DNA of 64,000 nt, from assembly GCA_017643365.1 (NCBI GenBank), contig JAEPNO010000003.1, forward strand, positions 186,001 to 250,000, in the 5' to 3' direction. The translations under genes and the position numbers were made by a program. Below the pieces are notes generated by a model, which saw only the letters and a program-made list of their open reading frames with translations, did no database searches and was not told the DNA's origin. This DNA comes from Balneolaceae bacterium (lineage in GTDB: Bacteria > Bacteroidota > Rhodothermia > Balneolales > Balneolaceae). Shown here one piece after another: positions 44,580 through 54,300 of this stretch (positions within the stretch are counted from its first letter, which is position 1; every line of letters begins with the position of its first letter).

Positions 44580-47255
44580 ATGAGCATGAGTGTGCAGGCT
44601 CAAGTTCAACCAGACAGCACCCAATCGAACCGACCAGCACTAATAGCCTCGCCTGCTGATACCAATCTGGTTAATCAAAACCAAAGTTCGGCTCCGACAA
44701 CTACTTCAGATAATACTCAGCAAGCCGAACGACCTTCCGTTCCTGATGCCGTTCAGTTTCAGTCGCAGGATTCGTTGGTGGTTGATTTCAAAAATGGGCG
44801 AACAGCTAGTTTGTATGGCGCTGCCAAAGTAAGCCATCCTAGCGGCACGTTAACTTCGGGCACCATCGACATGGATTTAGAGACCAATGTTGTTGAGGCA
44901 ACCGCTGCAAATGCCCAAGACACAACCTCGATGCCTGTTTTAACTCGTGAAAGTGACGAGATTCGAAGTCGACGTATTCTGTTCAATTATAAAACTCAGA
45001 AAGGAAAGTTCGAAGAAGCACGGATAAAAGTTGGTGAAGGACAACTAATAGGCTCGAAAGTTAAAAACGTGAACGAGAATGAAGTGTTTATTGAGGATGG
45101 AATTTACTCCACTTGTCCGCCCGAATACCTTTATTACTATTTGAAAGCTGAAAAGATGAAGGTGGTAGATCAGGACGAGATCTTTTTTGCCAATGCTCGT
45201 TTATACATTCTCGATATTCCATATCCATTGGTGTTTCCATTTGGGTATGTGCCCTCCGGAATCGAGCAAAAGCAGTCGGGATTATTAACGCCTACGTACG
45301 TGTTTGATGCCAAATCGACCCGCGGTATTGGCTTGAATAATGTTGGATGGTTTCAATACATCAATGATTATGTAACCACCTCTATTCGGTCGGATATTTA
45401 TACATCGGGCACTTTTTATGTAAATACGAACACGCAGTATCGCAATTCTGATATTTACAGCGGCTCGGTAAATCTTGGTTATTCCCGGGCGCAAGGTCTT
45501 GAGCCAACCGACCCAAATTTTAGCAAAACCGTCAACAGATCCGTTAGTGTTCAGCATAATCAAACTATTTCGCCGTATGCCAACATTAATGCGAACATAA
45601 ATTTACGTACCGAAGATTTCCTTACAGAGAACTCCTTCGATATTGAACAACGGGCACAAACCACTTCCCAATCACGATTTGCTTACAAGTACAATCACCC
45701 TGACCGCCTGTTCAACTTTTCGACCAGTGCTAACCTAACCCAAGATTTCTTCAACAACGAAACCCTGCTCCGCGGCCCATCCGCTACATTCAGTTTAAAG
45801 GCGCTTACACCGTTTCAAAACCCGAGCAATAATGGCAATCCTAGGTGGTACGAGAGTTTAAATATCAAATACAGCAACAAGCTAGACACCCGGTTCGATT
45901 ATGAGCCGATTGATGCAGATTCAGCCGAAGTCTCTTTTCTGGATGCCTTGACTGATCGATCGCTTTACCGTGAAGCTACGGGCAACGATGATTACATTCG
46001 AACGGGTTTTCAGCAAACGGCGTCCTTTGGGTTGAATCGAATTATCCCTAGCCAGTATGTGAACACCTCGCTTAATTTTAATATCAACGAGTATTGGTTT
46101 CCATCTTCCATCCGCAAAACCTTTAACGAAGAAACCAATTCGATTGAAGAAGAAGAGGTAAATGGATTCGTAACCGGTCGTGATTTTAATACCGGACTTT
46201 CATTTTCAACCACGGTTTACGGTATTTCGAACAAACGCATTGGGAATCTGGAAGGTTTCCGCCACACTTTTTCTCCAACTTTAGGATTCAGTTATCGCCC
46301 TGATTTCAGCGATCCGGAATGGGGATTTTACCGAACTGTGCAAAGCGACACACTTGGCAACACGCAAACCTATTCTATTTTCGAAGATGAAGTGTATAGC
46401 GGACCCGGGCGTGGGGAATCGAGGTCACTTTCATTTAGCATTCGTAACGTATTTGAAACCAAGCAAGTTAAGCGCGACTCAACCGGTGAGGTTTCGGAAA
46501 AGGATATCAAGATCATCGATAATTTCCAGCTAAGCTCATCGTATAACTTCGCCGCCGATAGTTTAAATCTGGCAAATTTAACTACTAGTTTATCATCAAG
46601 CGCTATTGAGGGGCTTAATCTTCGTGCCAACGCTACTTTTTCGTTTTATCAACGGGATGACAACGGCCGTGTTTATGATCGCCTGCATTGGGAAGACGGA
46701 CGAATTGCGCAACTCGAGCGCTTCACAATTTCTGCAAGTACTTCTTTTCGTGGGGGCAAAAATGGCATTGAACCCTATACTCCGATATATCGCCGAACCT
46801 ACGATCCTTTTAATCAAGGAATATTCAGCACTATCGATCCAGGGTTTGGCTATGAGCCGGTGGCTCCATTGAATTCGCCGTGGAGCTTCGGGTTGAGTTT
46901 TAATTACTCGTGGAGGTATCAACATAATGCAAAGCCTTCAAGATCGGCCGTACTAAATGCGAATAACATTTCCTTCAATCTTACCCCAAAGTGGAAGTTC
47001 AGAACAAAAATCGGGTACGATTTCATCGAAAAAGAACTAACGCCATCGCAGTTTTCGCTCGACCGTAGCCTGGAATGCTGGAACTTGTCGTTTCAAATCA
47101 GTCCGTTTGGCGAAAATCAGTACTATTTTTTCAAGCTCAGTGTGAACAGTCAGCAAATTCAAAGTTTATTCCAGAAATTGCCGGTGCTTCGTAATCTCGA
47201 GCGTGGATCTTCACCAAATACCGGGCGTTCACCAAGTTTTGGAAGCGGGTTTTAA
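44580..47255 (+). CDS. lptD: LPS-assembly protein LptD (OstA-like)
   Basis: About 891 residues: an N-terminal OstA/LptA-like jellyroll (about 60-200; FKNGRTASLYGAAKVSHP, VKNVNENEVFIEDGIYSTCP) and a long barrel (about 230-891). It should insert LPS into the outer membrane. The first ATG in frame (44580) leaves out a good signal peptide: the same frame is open upstream and reads WFSSICLVVIFMSMSVQAQ, with only ATT (44526) or CTG (44517) as possible starts. So the true start may be a rare codon near 44526. The 3' end overlaps ribE by four bases. Confidence 0.9.
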   Translation: MSMSVQAQVQPDSTQSNRPALIASPADTNLVNQNQSSAPTTTSDNTQQAERPSVPDAVQFQSQDSLVVDFKNGRTASLYGAAKVSHPSGTLTSGTIDMDLETNVVEATAANAQDTTSMPVLTRESDEIRSRRILFNYKTQKGKFEEARIKVGEGQLIGSKVKNVNENEVFIEDGIYSTCPPEYLYYYLKAEKMKVVDQDEIFFANARLYILDIPYPLVFPFGYVPSGIEQKQSGLLTPTYVFDAKSTRGIGLNNVGWFQYINDYVTTSIRSDIYTSGTFYVNTNTQYRNSDIYSGSVNLGYSRAQGLEPTDPNFSKTVNRSVSVQHNQTISPYANINANINLRTEDFLTENSFDIEQRAQTTSQSRFAYKYNHPDRLFNFSTSANLTQDFFNNETLLRGPSATFSLKALTPFQNPSNNGNPRWYESLNIKYSNKLDTRFDYEPIDADSAEVSFLDALTDRSLYREATGNDDYIRTGFQQTASFGLNRIIPSQYVNTSLNFNINEYWFPSSIRKTFNEETNSIEEEEVNGFVTGRDFNTGLSFSTTVYGISNKRIGNLEGFRHTFSPTLGFSYRPDFSDPEWGFYRTVQSDTLGNTQTYSIFEDEVYSGPGRGESRSLSFSIRNVFETKQVKRDSTGEVSEKDIKIIDNFQLSSSYNFAADSLNLANLTTSLSSSAIEGLNLRANATFSFYQRDDNGRVYDRLHWEDGRIAQLERFTISASTSFRGGKNGIEPYTPIYRRTYDPFNQGIFSTIDPGFGYEPVAPLNSPWSFGLSFNYSWRYQHNAKPSRSAVLNANNISFNLTPKWKFRTKIGYDFIEKELTPSQFSLDRSLECWNLSFQISPFGENQYYFFKLSVNSQQIQSLFQKLPVLRNLERGSSPNTGRSPSFGSGF

Positions 47256-47857
47256 AGAGAATCGCGACCTATTCCCGCCAGGTATTTCACCACGTATTTA
47301 CCGATAATATCAAACTCCAGATTCACCAAATCTCCGATACTCTTTTTATTCAGATTGGTGTGCTCCCAAGTATAGGGGATGATAGCCAGCGTAAATTCGT
47401 TCGATTCTTCTCGGGCGATCGTAAGGCTAATGCCCTCAACAGTGATACTGCCCCGACCAACGATCATGTTTTTGAATTCCTCGGGATAGCGCACTCCAAT
47501 TAGCCAGCCGGTTTCTTCTTTCTCCATCGAAATAATCTCGCCGGTGGTATCTACATGTCCTTGCACTAAATGGCCTTCGATACCTTGCTGCAACGTCATC
47601 GATCGTTCGAGATTTACAACGGTGCCTTCTTTAAGAGAACCCATGGTGGTTTTACGCAGAGTTTCTTCCACGCTCTGCACGGTGAATGTATCCGCATCAA
47701 AAGCCGTAACGGTATGGCAGGCGCCGTTCACAGCAATACTTTCGTCGATGTGGCAACTCTCGGCAAAACTACACGCAATGGTAAATTGCATGCCACCACC
47801 ATTTAAACTTTCCGCCTTTTTTACGATGCCTGTTTCCTGAACAATTCCTGTAAACAT
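47252..47857 (-). CDS. ribE: Riboflavin synthase, alpha chain
   Basis: A 201-residue enzyme made of two similar lumazine-binding halves. The first opens MFTGIVQETGIVKKAE and contains AVNGACHTVT; the second has LVQGHVDTTGEI and ITVEGISLTI. It makes riboflavin from dimethyl-ribityl-lumazine. It follows ribD by four bases. It is sometimes called ribC in other species. Confidence 0.95.
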   Translation of the reverse strand: MFTGIVQETGIVKKAESLNGGGMQFTIACSFAESCHIDESIAVNGACHTVTAFDADTFTVQSVEETLRKTTMGSLKEGTVVNLERSMTLQQGIEGHLVQGHVDTTGEIISMEKEETGWLIGVRYPEEFKNMIVGRGSITVEGISLTIAREESNEFTLAIIPYTWEHTNLNKKSIGDLVNLEFDIIGKYVVKYLAGIGRDSL

Positions 47858-47861
47858 GATG

Positions 47862-48992
47862 TTATAAATATGCTGTTAGTAATAAGTCGTCGCCCACTTT
47901 TTGCCACTGTGGATCTTTTAAATTTTTGATGTCGCGCATATGATTAATACCAAGATTAATCACCGATCTGGTTCCGCCACCCAACATTTTTGGAGCCACA
48001 AACACGTGTAGTTTATCCACCAAATTTTCTCGAAGCAACGCAGAACTCAGTTGCTGTCCGCCTTCAACTAAAACTGAGGTTATTCCCCGTTTTCCCAATT
48101 CCTGAACAGCTTGCTTCATGTCGATATGCCCGTCTTTTTTATCAAGCTGAATTACTTCACCTCGAAAATAATTGGGTTGCATCATCCGTAGCATAGGATC
48201 GGCATCGGTGGCTGAAGCTTTTTTATTCCAGGTTAGAATAATGGTTTTCTCTTCGTGTTTGTCTGAAAAAAGCTTCAAATCGCGAGGAAGCTCATAGGGA
48301 CCATCCATTACAATGCGTTTCGGTTGGCGACCTTTCACATGTCGCACAGTCAGGCTTGGATTATCGGTAAATGCCGTTGTTCGGCCTACCATTACCGCAT
48401 CTAATTTTGATCGCCAGCGATGCACTAATTCTCGGGACTTTTTACCGGATATCCATTGTGAGTCGCCATCGGGAGCGGCAAGGTAACCATCCAAAGTTTG
48501 AGCAATTTTTAGCACCACAAGTGGCCGCCCAAACAACTGATGATGGATAAATGCTTCATTTAGGTGTTCGCATTCTTTTTTGAGTACACCAACCTCCACT
48601 TCGATTCCTTTTTCTCGCAGTATCGAGATTCCCTTACCATTTACTTTTTGGTTTGGGTCTTGATGTCCCACCACTACTTTTTTGATAGGATATTGAGTCA
48701 GCATAGTAGCGCAAGGCGGTGTTTTCCCATGATGCGAACACGGTTCTAGGGTTACATACACCGTTGCGTTTTTGAGCTTATATTCATTCTTCAACGAACG
48801 AATGGCGTTTACTTCGGCATGTGCTTCACCATATTTTTGGTGATATCCTTCGCCCACTTTTTCGCCATTTTCATCGATAATTACACAACCAACCATCGGA
48901 TTTGGCGATACAAACCCTTCGCCTTTTCGAGCAAGCTCGATGGCTTCAAACATCCAGAATTCGTTTGTTTTTGGTGGGTGTGGGTTTGTCAT
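47862..48992 (-). CDS. ribD: Bifunctional riboflavin deaminase/reductase
   Basis: A 376-residue fusion. The N-terminal deaminase (about 10-150) has GYHQKYGEAHAEVNAIRS and VYVTLEPCSHHGKTPPCATM (HAE and PCxxxxxxxxC zinc ligands). The C-terminal reductase (about 155-376) has KIAQTLDGYLAAPDGDSQWIS and VEGGQQLSSALL. It catalyses two middle steps of riboflavin synthesis. The start follows the ppiD terminator. Confidence 0.95.
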   Translation of the reverse strand: MTNPHPPKTNEFWMFEAIELARKGEGFVSPNPMVGCVIIDENGEKVGEGYHQKYGEAHAEVNAIRSLKNEYKLKNATVYVTLEPCSHHGKTPPCATMLTQYPIKKVVVGHQDPNQKVNGKGISILREKGIEVEVGVLKKECEHLNEAFIHHQLFGRPLVVLKIAQTLDGYLAAPDGDSQWISGKKSRELVHRWRSKLDAVMVGRTTAFTDNPSLTVRHVKGRQPKRIVMDGPYELPRDLKLFSDKHEEKTIILTWNKKASATDADPMLRMMQPNYFRGEVIQLDKKDGHIDMKQAVQELGKRGITSVLVEGGQQLSSALLRENLVDKLHVFVAPKMLGGGTRSVINLGINHMRDIKNLKDPQWQKVGDDLLLTAYL

Positions 48993-49025
48993 CCTTGGTT
49001 GAAATTAAGTTGGGATTTATCCAAC

Positions 49026-49055
49026 AAAAAAGGGCGAAAACATCGTTCTCGCCCT
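49026..49055 (-). terminator. Intrinsic terminator of ppiD
   Basis: On the - strand AGGGCGAGAAC pairs with GTTTTCGCCCT (one wobble) around a 3-base loop, then a run of U. It is 29 bases after the ppiD stop and just before ribD. Confidence 0.85.
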
Positions 49056-49083
49056 TCAAAATAATTATAAAAAACGATGTAGC

Positions 49084-50856
49084 TTAACGAAGTAGGCGAC
49101 TTCTATTGTCTATGATGTCGGCATCGTCTTTAAGCTGATCTAACCAAACTGCAAGGTACTTTTGGTTGATTTGCTGCTCAAGTTCAGCGCGAATAGAGGA
49201 AGCGGTTGCGTCATCTAAGGTATTTGGTGCTGGCTCGCTAATTGAGTTTACATAAATCACATAAGCACCATTTACACCTTCGATAGCCGGACTTAGTTGA
49301 TTTGCTTGCATCGCAAATACGCTACCAATTACTTTAGGCTCGCGTCCGGCACCGGTAAGCACCATTGCAGAAGCTGCAAGTCCATCTACATTTTGAATGT
49401 CTTTTCCGGAAGCGGCGCTCAACGACTCCAGGTCGCCATTAGCTGCAATCATAGCCTGTACTTTTTCAACAGTGATACTTTTACGCTTTTCGTTTTTAAC
49501 CTGAGTTTCGATCTGCCCACGCACTTCATCCATCGGGCGGTAACCGGCTTCGTTTACTTCGGTTAGTCGAATGATCACGAATTGTGTAGCCAATTCGATA
49601 GGATCAGAAATATCGCCTTCATCTGATGTTTCAAGGAAGTTCAATACTTGCTGGCTAGATCCAACACCGGAAACAAAGGTGTTTCCTTTAGTTGCAAAAG
49701 CTTCCTGAATAAGTAATCCGGAGCGATTAGCTTCTTCATCGAACGAACTTTCTTCGGTAGCAAAATACAAGAATTCATCGGCTGCTTCGAAAGCACCATC
49801 CACGGTAGATGGCAATGCCTCGAACGCCAGCGACATAACAGCGAACTTAATTTCGTCTCTGGTTTCTTCTACGTTTTTGATGATCGCAGCACTCGTACCA
49901 AGATTAATGATACCGGTTACTTCACCTTCTTCCACATCCAACACAGGCGCGTAATCTTCGCGGATTTCATCTTTCTGCACAAATACGTTGTTGTATCGCG
50001 TAGTTGACTGGTTGCGGATTAAGAATAACGAATCGTTTTCGGCAGCGGCAAAGTCTTCGCGTAATTCTTCCAATTCCTTGCGGATGGTGGCAGAATCTTC
50101 AGCCGTAGGCAGCGTAGAAAATGTTACGAACTGAGCACGGTAGCTTTCTTCCGTTTTAAAGAGCTCTTTATTTTCGTTGTAGTAAGTTCGTACATCGGCA
50201 TCAGTGATCTCAATTTCAGCATCGGTTACTTCGCTGTAAGGAAAACGCAGATAGCTTACGCTTGCAAATGAGTTTCTTTTGTTGAACTCTTCGATCACTT
50301 GCTGGTCGGTTACTTGTAAACCCGCTGTAATAAAATTGCTGAGTTTTTCCTGGCGACGCTTTTGGCGAAGCTGAATTTCGATGGCCAACGCTTCTTGAGA
50401 GTAAGTTGGATCGGTAAGTACGTTTTGGATTGCAAAACGATCAACGGTTCCATCCGGGCGACTAAAGTATTGCATGATCAGCGGATCTGGATTATCACCA
50501 TAAGCCATGCTCAGTAATTCAGAATCGGTAACTGTGATTCCGAGTTCGTCCATTTTTTGCTCAAGTAGCTTTGCGCTTACCAGCTCGTCCCACACCTGAT
50601 TTTCGTAAATCGCACGGATTTCAGGAGTCATTGCAGCGCCTGATTGTTGAGAATACGCGTTGGTGTAATATTGCACACGGCTGTTGTATTCATCTAAGCT
50701 GATGGGCTCGCCGTTAACTTCGCCCAAATCGCGGGGTCCCATAGTTGCTACATTGGGATCGTACACATCCATGATCACCCAAAGCAATCCAAAAGAACCA
50801 ATTAATATCCATAAGATAATACCTGTATTATCTCGAAATTTCGTCATTACACCCAT
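49084..50856 (-). CDS. ppiD: PpiD-like membrane-anchored periplasmic chaperone/peptidyl-prolyl isomerase
   Basis: A 590-residue protein with one N-terminal membrane segment (IILWILIGSFGLLWVIMDVY) and a SurA/PpiD chaperone domain (GEVNGEPISLDEYNSRVQ, then helices to about 170). The middle region resembles a parvulin fold but lacks a clear active-site motif, so it may act only as a chaperone for outer-membrane proteins. It is alone in its transcript and ends the housekeeping part before the accessory island. Confidence 0.85.
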   Translation of the reverse strand: MGVMTKFRDNTGIILWILIGSFGLLWVIMDVYDPNVATMGPRDLGEVNGEPISLDEYNSRVQYYTNAYSQQSGAAMTPEIRAIYENQVWDELVSAKLLEQKMDELGITVTDSELLSMAYGDNPDPLIMQYFSRPDGTVDRFAIQNVLTDPTYSQEALAIEIQLRQKRRQEKLSNFITAGLQVTDQQVIEEFNKRNSFASVSYLRFPYSEVTDAEIEITDADVRTYYNENKELFKTEESYRAQFVTFSTLPTAEDSATIRKELEELREDFAAAENDSLFLIRNQSTTRYNNVFVQKDEIREDYAPVLDVEEGEVTGIINLGTSAAIIKNVEETRDEIKFAVMSLAFEALPSTVDGAFEAADEFLYFATEESSFDEEANRSGLLIQEAFATKGNTFVSGVGSSQQVLNFLETSDEGDISDPIELATQFVIIRLTEVNEAGYRPMDEVRGQIETQVKNEKRKSITVEKVQAMIAANGDLESLSAASGKDIQNVDGLAASAMVLTGAGREPKVIGSVFAMQANQLSPAIEGVNGAYVIYVNSISEPAPNTLDDATASSIRAELEQQINQKYLAVWLDQLKDDADIIDNRSRLLR

Positions 50857-51765
50857 AACAGGTAGCCTCTAGCTTGTACTTAAAATAGTTATTGTTTTTC
50901 TATTGTCTCGTCGAGCCACTTCACCCGATAATCGAGCCTGACAATATACGCCTCTATACAAGTAATTGAAAGGGCGGAGTTGGAATGAACTTTGAATGAG
51001 AACATGGACTGCTGAACTTCGAATATTGAACTTTATTCGTTACCTCACCTTGGAGCTTTACTCAAGGTGAGGGAATTCAGTATCTCGTTTCGAACCACCG
51101 GTTCAAATTTTATTTACGTGATCCCGCTGGTTTATTTTCGCCACCTCACCCCGACCCTCTCCTCAAGGAGAGGGAGATTAATTAAAAAAGTCATTCTGAT
51201 CCTTCGGCTGGCGGTGAAGAATCTGCACAACTTTGAATTAGGAAAAATTTGCTATCGATTTCCATTCACAAGCGGAGCGAAGTGATCTGAGTTTTTCTGA
51301 CTTCATTCTATTTCTCCCTATTCAACGGATGCGGGACTAAAGTCACAGCCTGCCTACCGAAGTTTTAAACGTAGGTTGGCTTAATTATGTACGTGCTTTA
51401 ATCTCGAACATAAACAAGCAAGGGTTTTAACCCTGCGTTTTCACGAAGAGAAATAATTTTAGATTCTTGATTCAATATTCGGCTAAATGCTTCCATTCAC
51501 GAGCGGAGCGACGTGATCTCAGTTTTTTCAAATCGTAACAGAGATTGCGTCGTCGCAAGCTCCTCGCAAATGTCCTCGTTCGGAATACCTTTTCTCATCA
51601 ATAATTCTAATGCCTTTTTTGAAGTAAACGAGCGAATAACGCCATAAACTTTAAGCTTGTGAGCAATAAAATAAATCAGTTACTTCAATTATAAACTAGA
51701 ACCTGTGCCGCATGTCTACCGAAGCCTTTGGCGTAGGTTGGCTTAAACGCGGGGTCGTTATACAA
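50857..51765. repeat. 909-bp repeat block left of the accessory island
   Basis: No gene is supported. It holds segments that recur at 54301-55160: X (about 51119-51280; CACCCCGACCCTCTCCTCAA, CTGCACAACTTTGAATTAGG), Y (about 51308-51490; GCGGGACTAAAGTCACAGCC, AGCAAGGGTTTTAACCCTGC) and Z (about 51490-51700; GAGATTGCGTCGTCGCAAGC). The order here is X-Y-Z; at 54.5 kb it is Y-X-Z. A small palindrome GAACCACCGGTTC is at 51092-51104. Confidence 0.85.
51694..51763 (+). repeat. attC-like element 1 (before 51766)
   Basis: Contains CTACCGAAGCC, GCGTAGGTTGGCTTAAACGC and ends GTCGTTATAC; the next gene starts three bases later. The 5' AAC box is poor here (ATAAACT). It is one of four related elements in the island, and the core stem CTACC..GTAGG is preserved. 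Confidence 0.55.
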
Positions 51766-52191
51766 ATGAACAAACAACGTATTTGCTTAATTTTAACATC
51801 AGTTTTTATCTGGAGTTGTAGTCATTCTTTAAGTAAAGATGATATTGTCTCAATTTTTGAAAAAGAAGAATTCACACAAATGCACGAGACAGTTTTAGAT
51901 AATAAAGTAGCTCTTTTAGCTTTTTCAAATGACAGTTCTGGTGTTTCAATAGATTTGAAATCGAATATTAGTCCTCACTTAAAAAAGCTAATGGTAAATT
52001 TAACGATTGAACGAATTGATCTCTTACCAGTATCAGACAGAATTACTTATGTGTTCTATCAAGATTGGGAAAGTTTTCAAGTTATTGAATATGTTCCCGC
52101 TGATAGTTCATATTTCAATGAAAGCGAATCAAAAGATTTCTATGAGATTCAGGAATTAGGGAATCATTTTTATTACCATGCTTTTTATTAA
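51766..52191 (+). CDS. Hypothetical lipoprotein (island gene 1)
   Basis: About 141 residues with a lipobox (VFIWSC, Cys18) in MNKQRICLILTSVFIWSC. The mature part is unrecognised. The start at 51766 opens the signal peptide; an earlier ATG at 51712 would run through the repeat element. It starts directly after the attC-like element and is followed by GCATAACAAG seven bases after its stop. Confidence 0.7.
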   Translation: MNKQRICLILTSVFIWSCSHSLSKDDIVSIFEKEEFTQMHETVLDNKVALLAFSNDSSGVSIDLKSNISPHLKKLMVNLTIERIDLLPVSDRITYVFYQDWESFQVIEYVPADSSYFNESESKDFYEIQELGNHFYYHAFY

Positions 52192-52197
52192 TCTTTG

Positions 52198-52237
52198 CAT
52201 AACAAGTGCTATTTACGGACACGAACGCAGTTAGAAT
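52198..52237 (+). repeat. Possible short attC-like site after island gene 1
   Basis: GCATAACAAGTGC opens and GCAGTTAGAATC closes the site. TAAC pairs with GTTA and TGC with GCA. It is shorter than typical attC sites and less like the other elements here. GCGTAACAAG occurs at the same place after the last island gene (57216). Confidence 0.4.
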
Positions 52238-52305
52238 CTATAATTTAATAACCAGACTCACCTAGAACTACACCACCTAAATCGAATTCTAAAACAGGAG
52301 AAGTT

Positions 52306-52767
52306 ATGCGAATATTTCTAACAACCTTTTCACTTTGCATTCTTTTAACCTCTTGTGAAGTTTTTAATTCATCAAATTGTAATAAAGATTCTGAGTTGCC
52401 CGAAGCAATTAAGAAATGGCAGTCTACAAATACACAGAATTATACTTTCCAAACTAATCGAACGTGTGAATGCATGCCGCCGTACAAATATACTGTTGAG
52501 GTAGTAAACGGCGAAGTTACTGATGTGCATTTCGAGAAAGAGGATCATCTTAATTACGAAAGTAAAGCAATGATTATTCAATCTTCCAAGACTATCGATC
52601 AACTATTTGACATTTTGGGGCAGTATGAAAACACTGCGGATTATTTCGAAGTAACATTTCATGAAATATTTGGATATCCGACAAAGATTAATATTGATCC
52701 AAATCCAGAAACCGCAGATGAAGAAATCATTCTTGAAATCTCAAAATTCACTTCTATAAATAATTAA
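52306..52767 (+). CDS. DUF6174-like lipoprotein (island gene 2)
   Basis: A 153-residue lipoprotein (LCILLTSC, lipid Cys17). The pattern QNYTFQTNRTCECMPPYKYT, VVNGEVTDV and GYPTKINIDPNPETADEE resembles the DUF6174 family of small secreted proteins with unknown role. It is on the + strand like the rest of the island. Confidence 0.7.
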   Translation: MRIFLTTFSLCILLTSCEVFNSSNCNKDSELPEAIKKWQSTNTQNYTFQTNRTCECMPPYKYTVEVVNGEVTDVHFEKEDHLNYESKAMIIQSSKTIDQLFDILGQYENTADYFEVTFHEIFGYPTKINIDPNPETADEEIILEISKFTSINN

Positions 52768-52808
52768 ATATTTTAGATTTGCACGGTAAAATTCTGATGC
52801 GTTAATTC

Positions 52809-52885
52809 TACAAAGAACTGACTGATTGCCCCGTTATTCTACTGAAGCCTCAGATATAATCTGACTTAAAATAGAGGTTTCATAA
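52809..52885 (+). repeat. Degenerate attC-like element 2 (before island gene 3)
   Basis: ACAAAGAACTG, TTCTACTGAAGCCT and TGACTTAAAATAGAGG follow the order seen in the element at 55059-55128 (ACAAAGAACTG, GTCTACCGAAGCCT, TTGGCTTAAACGCAGAG). The 3' GTTA box is lost. So a related element also precedes the third gene. Confidence 0.5.
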
Positions 52886-53010
52886 TTGCTGCTGGTGAAC
52901 GATCAGGAAATCGTTTATTTGAAATGGTAAAAATGATGCAGATAGAAGCCGGTCTGGGAAAAAGAGGCTTATTGATAATGATCAACACAAACAGAACGCT
53001 GAGCACACCA

Positions 53011-53556
53011 ATGAAATCAAATGAAAAACAAATGCATAGATTGAGGGAAATAGGCGCACTAGTACTGCTTTTATTAGTTCCAATATCATTTGCTCATGCC
53101 CAGCAAACAGAAAAAGATTCTGTTAATCTTGATATTGGCTGGGGCACTTTTGGCTTAGGTATTGATAGTCCTTTAGACCTTGGGTACGGTTTCTCAGCAA
53201 ACATTGGTCGTAATCATTTTTGGCAGCTTGGTTTTCAAAATAGTTCAGAGCTTTCATTTGGAGGAAGCGGTGCACAAGTAAATATGTTTCATGTAGGTAA
53301 AGGATATTCGCTTGTTAATAGGGTTGGACGAATAGCCCTTGCTGCCGGTCCTGCTTTTGTGTGGGGCACAGATCATTTTGATAGCAATACCGGAACCTAT
53401 GATAATTTTACCGCCCTCGGATTAACTCTAAATGGGCAAGCATTTGTTACTCCAATCAAAGAGATCGGAATAGGTGTTGAAGTGTTTTATAACATCAATA
53501 ACACAATAAATGTAGCCGGCTTCAGAATCATCTTTGGACTTGAAGGCTTCAAATAA
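53011..53556 (+). CDS. Putative outer-membrane protein (island gene 3)
   Basis: About 181 residues with a signal peptide ending AHAQ. The mature part has barrel-like strands (GYGFSANIGRNHFWQLGFQN, IGIGVEVFYNINNTINVAGF). The start may be 53011 or 53032; an ATG at 52924 would add 29 residues with no signal-like character. No family recognised. Confidence 0.6.
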   Translation: MKSNEKQMHRLREIGALVLLLLVPISFAHAQQTEKDSVNLDIGWGTFGLGIDSPLDLGYGFSANIGRNHFWQLGFQNSSELSFGGSGAQVNMFHVGKGYSLVNRVGRIALAAGPAFVWGTDHFDSNTGTYDNFTALGLTLNGQAFVTPIKEIGIGVEVFYNINNTINVAGFRIIFGLEGFK

Positions 53557-53970
53557 CGGGTAGAAAAAAGCATTTTTCATACGTTCCACACTACTGGTTC
53601 ACGTAAACCAATTTACTTTTCAACTCCATCTGAATTGTTCCGCATGCAATCCATTCATTTTGACCCCTCTCTGTCTCTTCCCTATATGTAGGGGAGAGGA
53701 CTTCTAAATAAAATTCTGATCTCGTTTTTTAAAATCACGAGCTCCATACAATGAATGTTGATACATCAATCTTCCATTTAAGATTCTTTGTGCCACTTAT
53801 TCGTTTGGTTCATCTCCGCCAGCTGGCGGATCTGGATGACCTTATCTTTTAAATAACTTCTGTGCCCCAATGTCGGACCCTGAGCTTCTGAGAACTAAAT
53901 GTATTCGCTTTCTTTTAATTGATGAAAATTCTTTTCAAGTTATTTATACCAAAACTTAGCTATCTAGAAA
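53557..53970. other. 414-bp spacer with short palindromes
   Basis: No gene is seen. A 16-bp palindrome TCCGCCAGCTGGCGGA lies at 53815-53830 inside ATCTCCGCC...TGGATG, and a CCCTCTC/GAGAGG word pair near 53671-53700. These resemble the small palindromes in the repeat blocks on either side. Confidence 0.6.
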
Positions 53971-54300
53971 ATGCCAATCGCTCATTGCATTGTTACTAAA
54001 GATTGTGTCCCTGGCTCAATTAATGTTATTGAACTTTGGGCTGCCGCCTCGGGCGTATCAGCCGAACACATGACTATCAACTTTATTACAAGTAGTGACC
54101 AAGTTGGAAAAGGTTACAAAGTGATGGCTACATTACTGCTTCCTTCCATTTGGAAGCCCGCCATGATTTCTTCTCTTCAAATTGGATTAGCAGAAGCATT
54201 GTCGAAATACATTAGTCTTAGTGTGGAGGATGTTCACGTAATTACCAACATCATAGATTCGGGGATGGTTGTAGAGAATGGGCAGGAAATTACTTGGTGA
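53971..54300 (+). CDS. Tautomerase/MIF-like small protein (island gene 4)
   Basis: A 109-residue protein starting MPIAHCIV; in tautomerases Pro1 (after Met removal) is the catalytic base. The pattern ITSSDQVGKGYKVMATLLLP, LQIGLAEALSKYISLSVEDVHVIT and GMVVENGQEITW fits the 4-OT/MIF fold in length. The substrate is unknown. It is on the + strand of the island and has no attC-like element directly upstream. Confidence 0.5.
   Translation: MPIAHCIVTKDCVPGSINVIELWAAASGVSAEHMTINFITSSDQVGKGYKVMATLLLPSIWKPAMISSLQIGLAEALSKYISLSVEDVHVITNIIDSGMVVENGQEITW

Noticed and set aside
51067-51285. 72-codon frame in the left repeat block
   Set aside because: It is made only of dispersed repeats shared with 54.7 kb; the second copy does not keep the frame.
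51541-51640. Possible gene fragment on the - strand in segment Z (reads KKALELLMRKGIPNEDI)
   Set aside because: It is short, has no start or stop fitting a gene, and recurs in the second block with frame-changing differences; treated as repeat.
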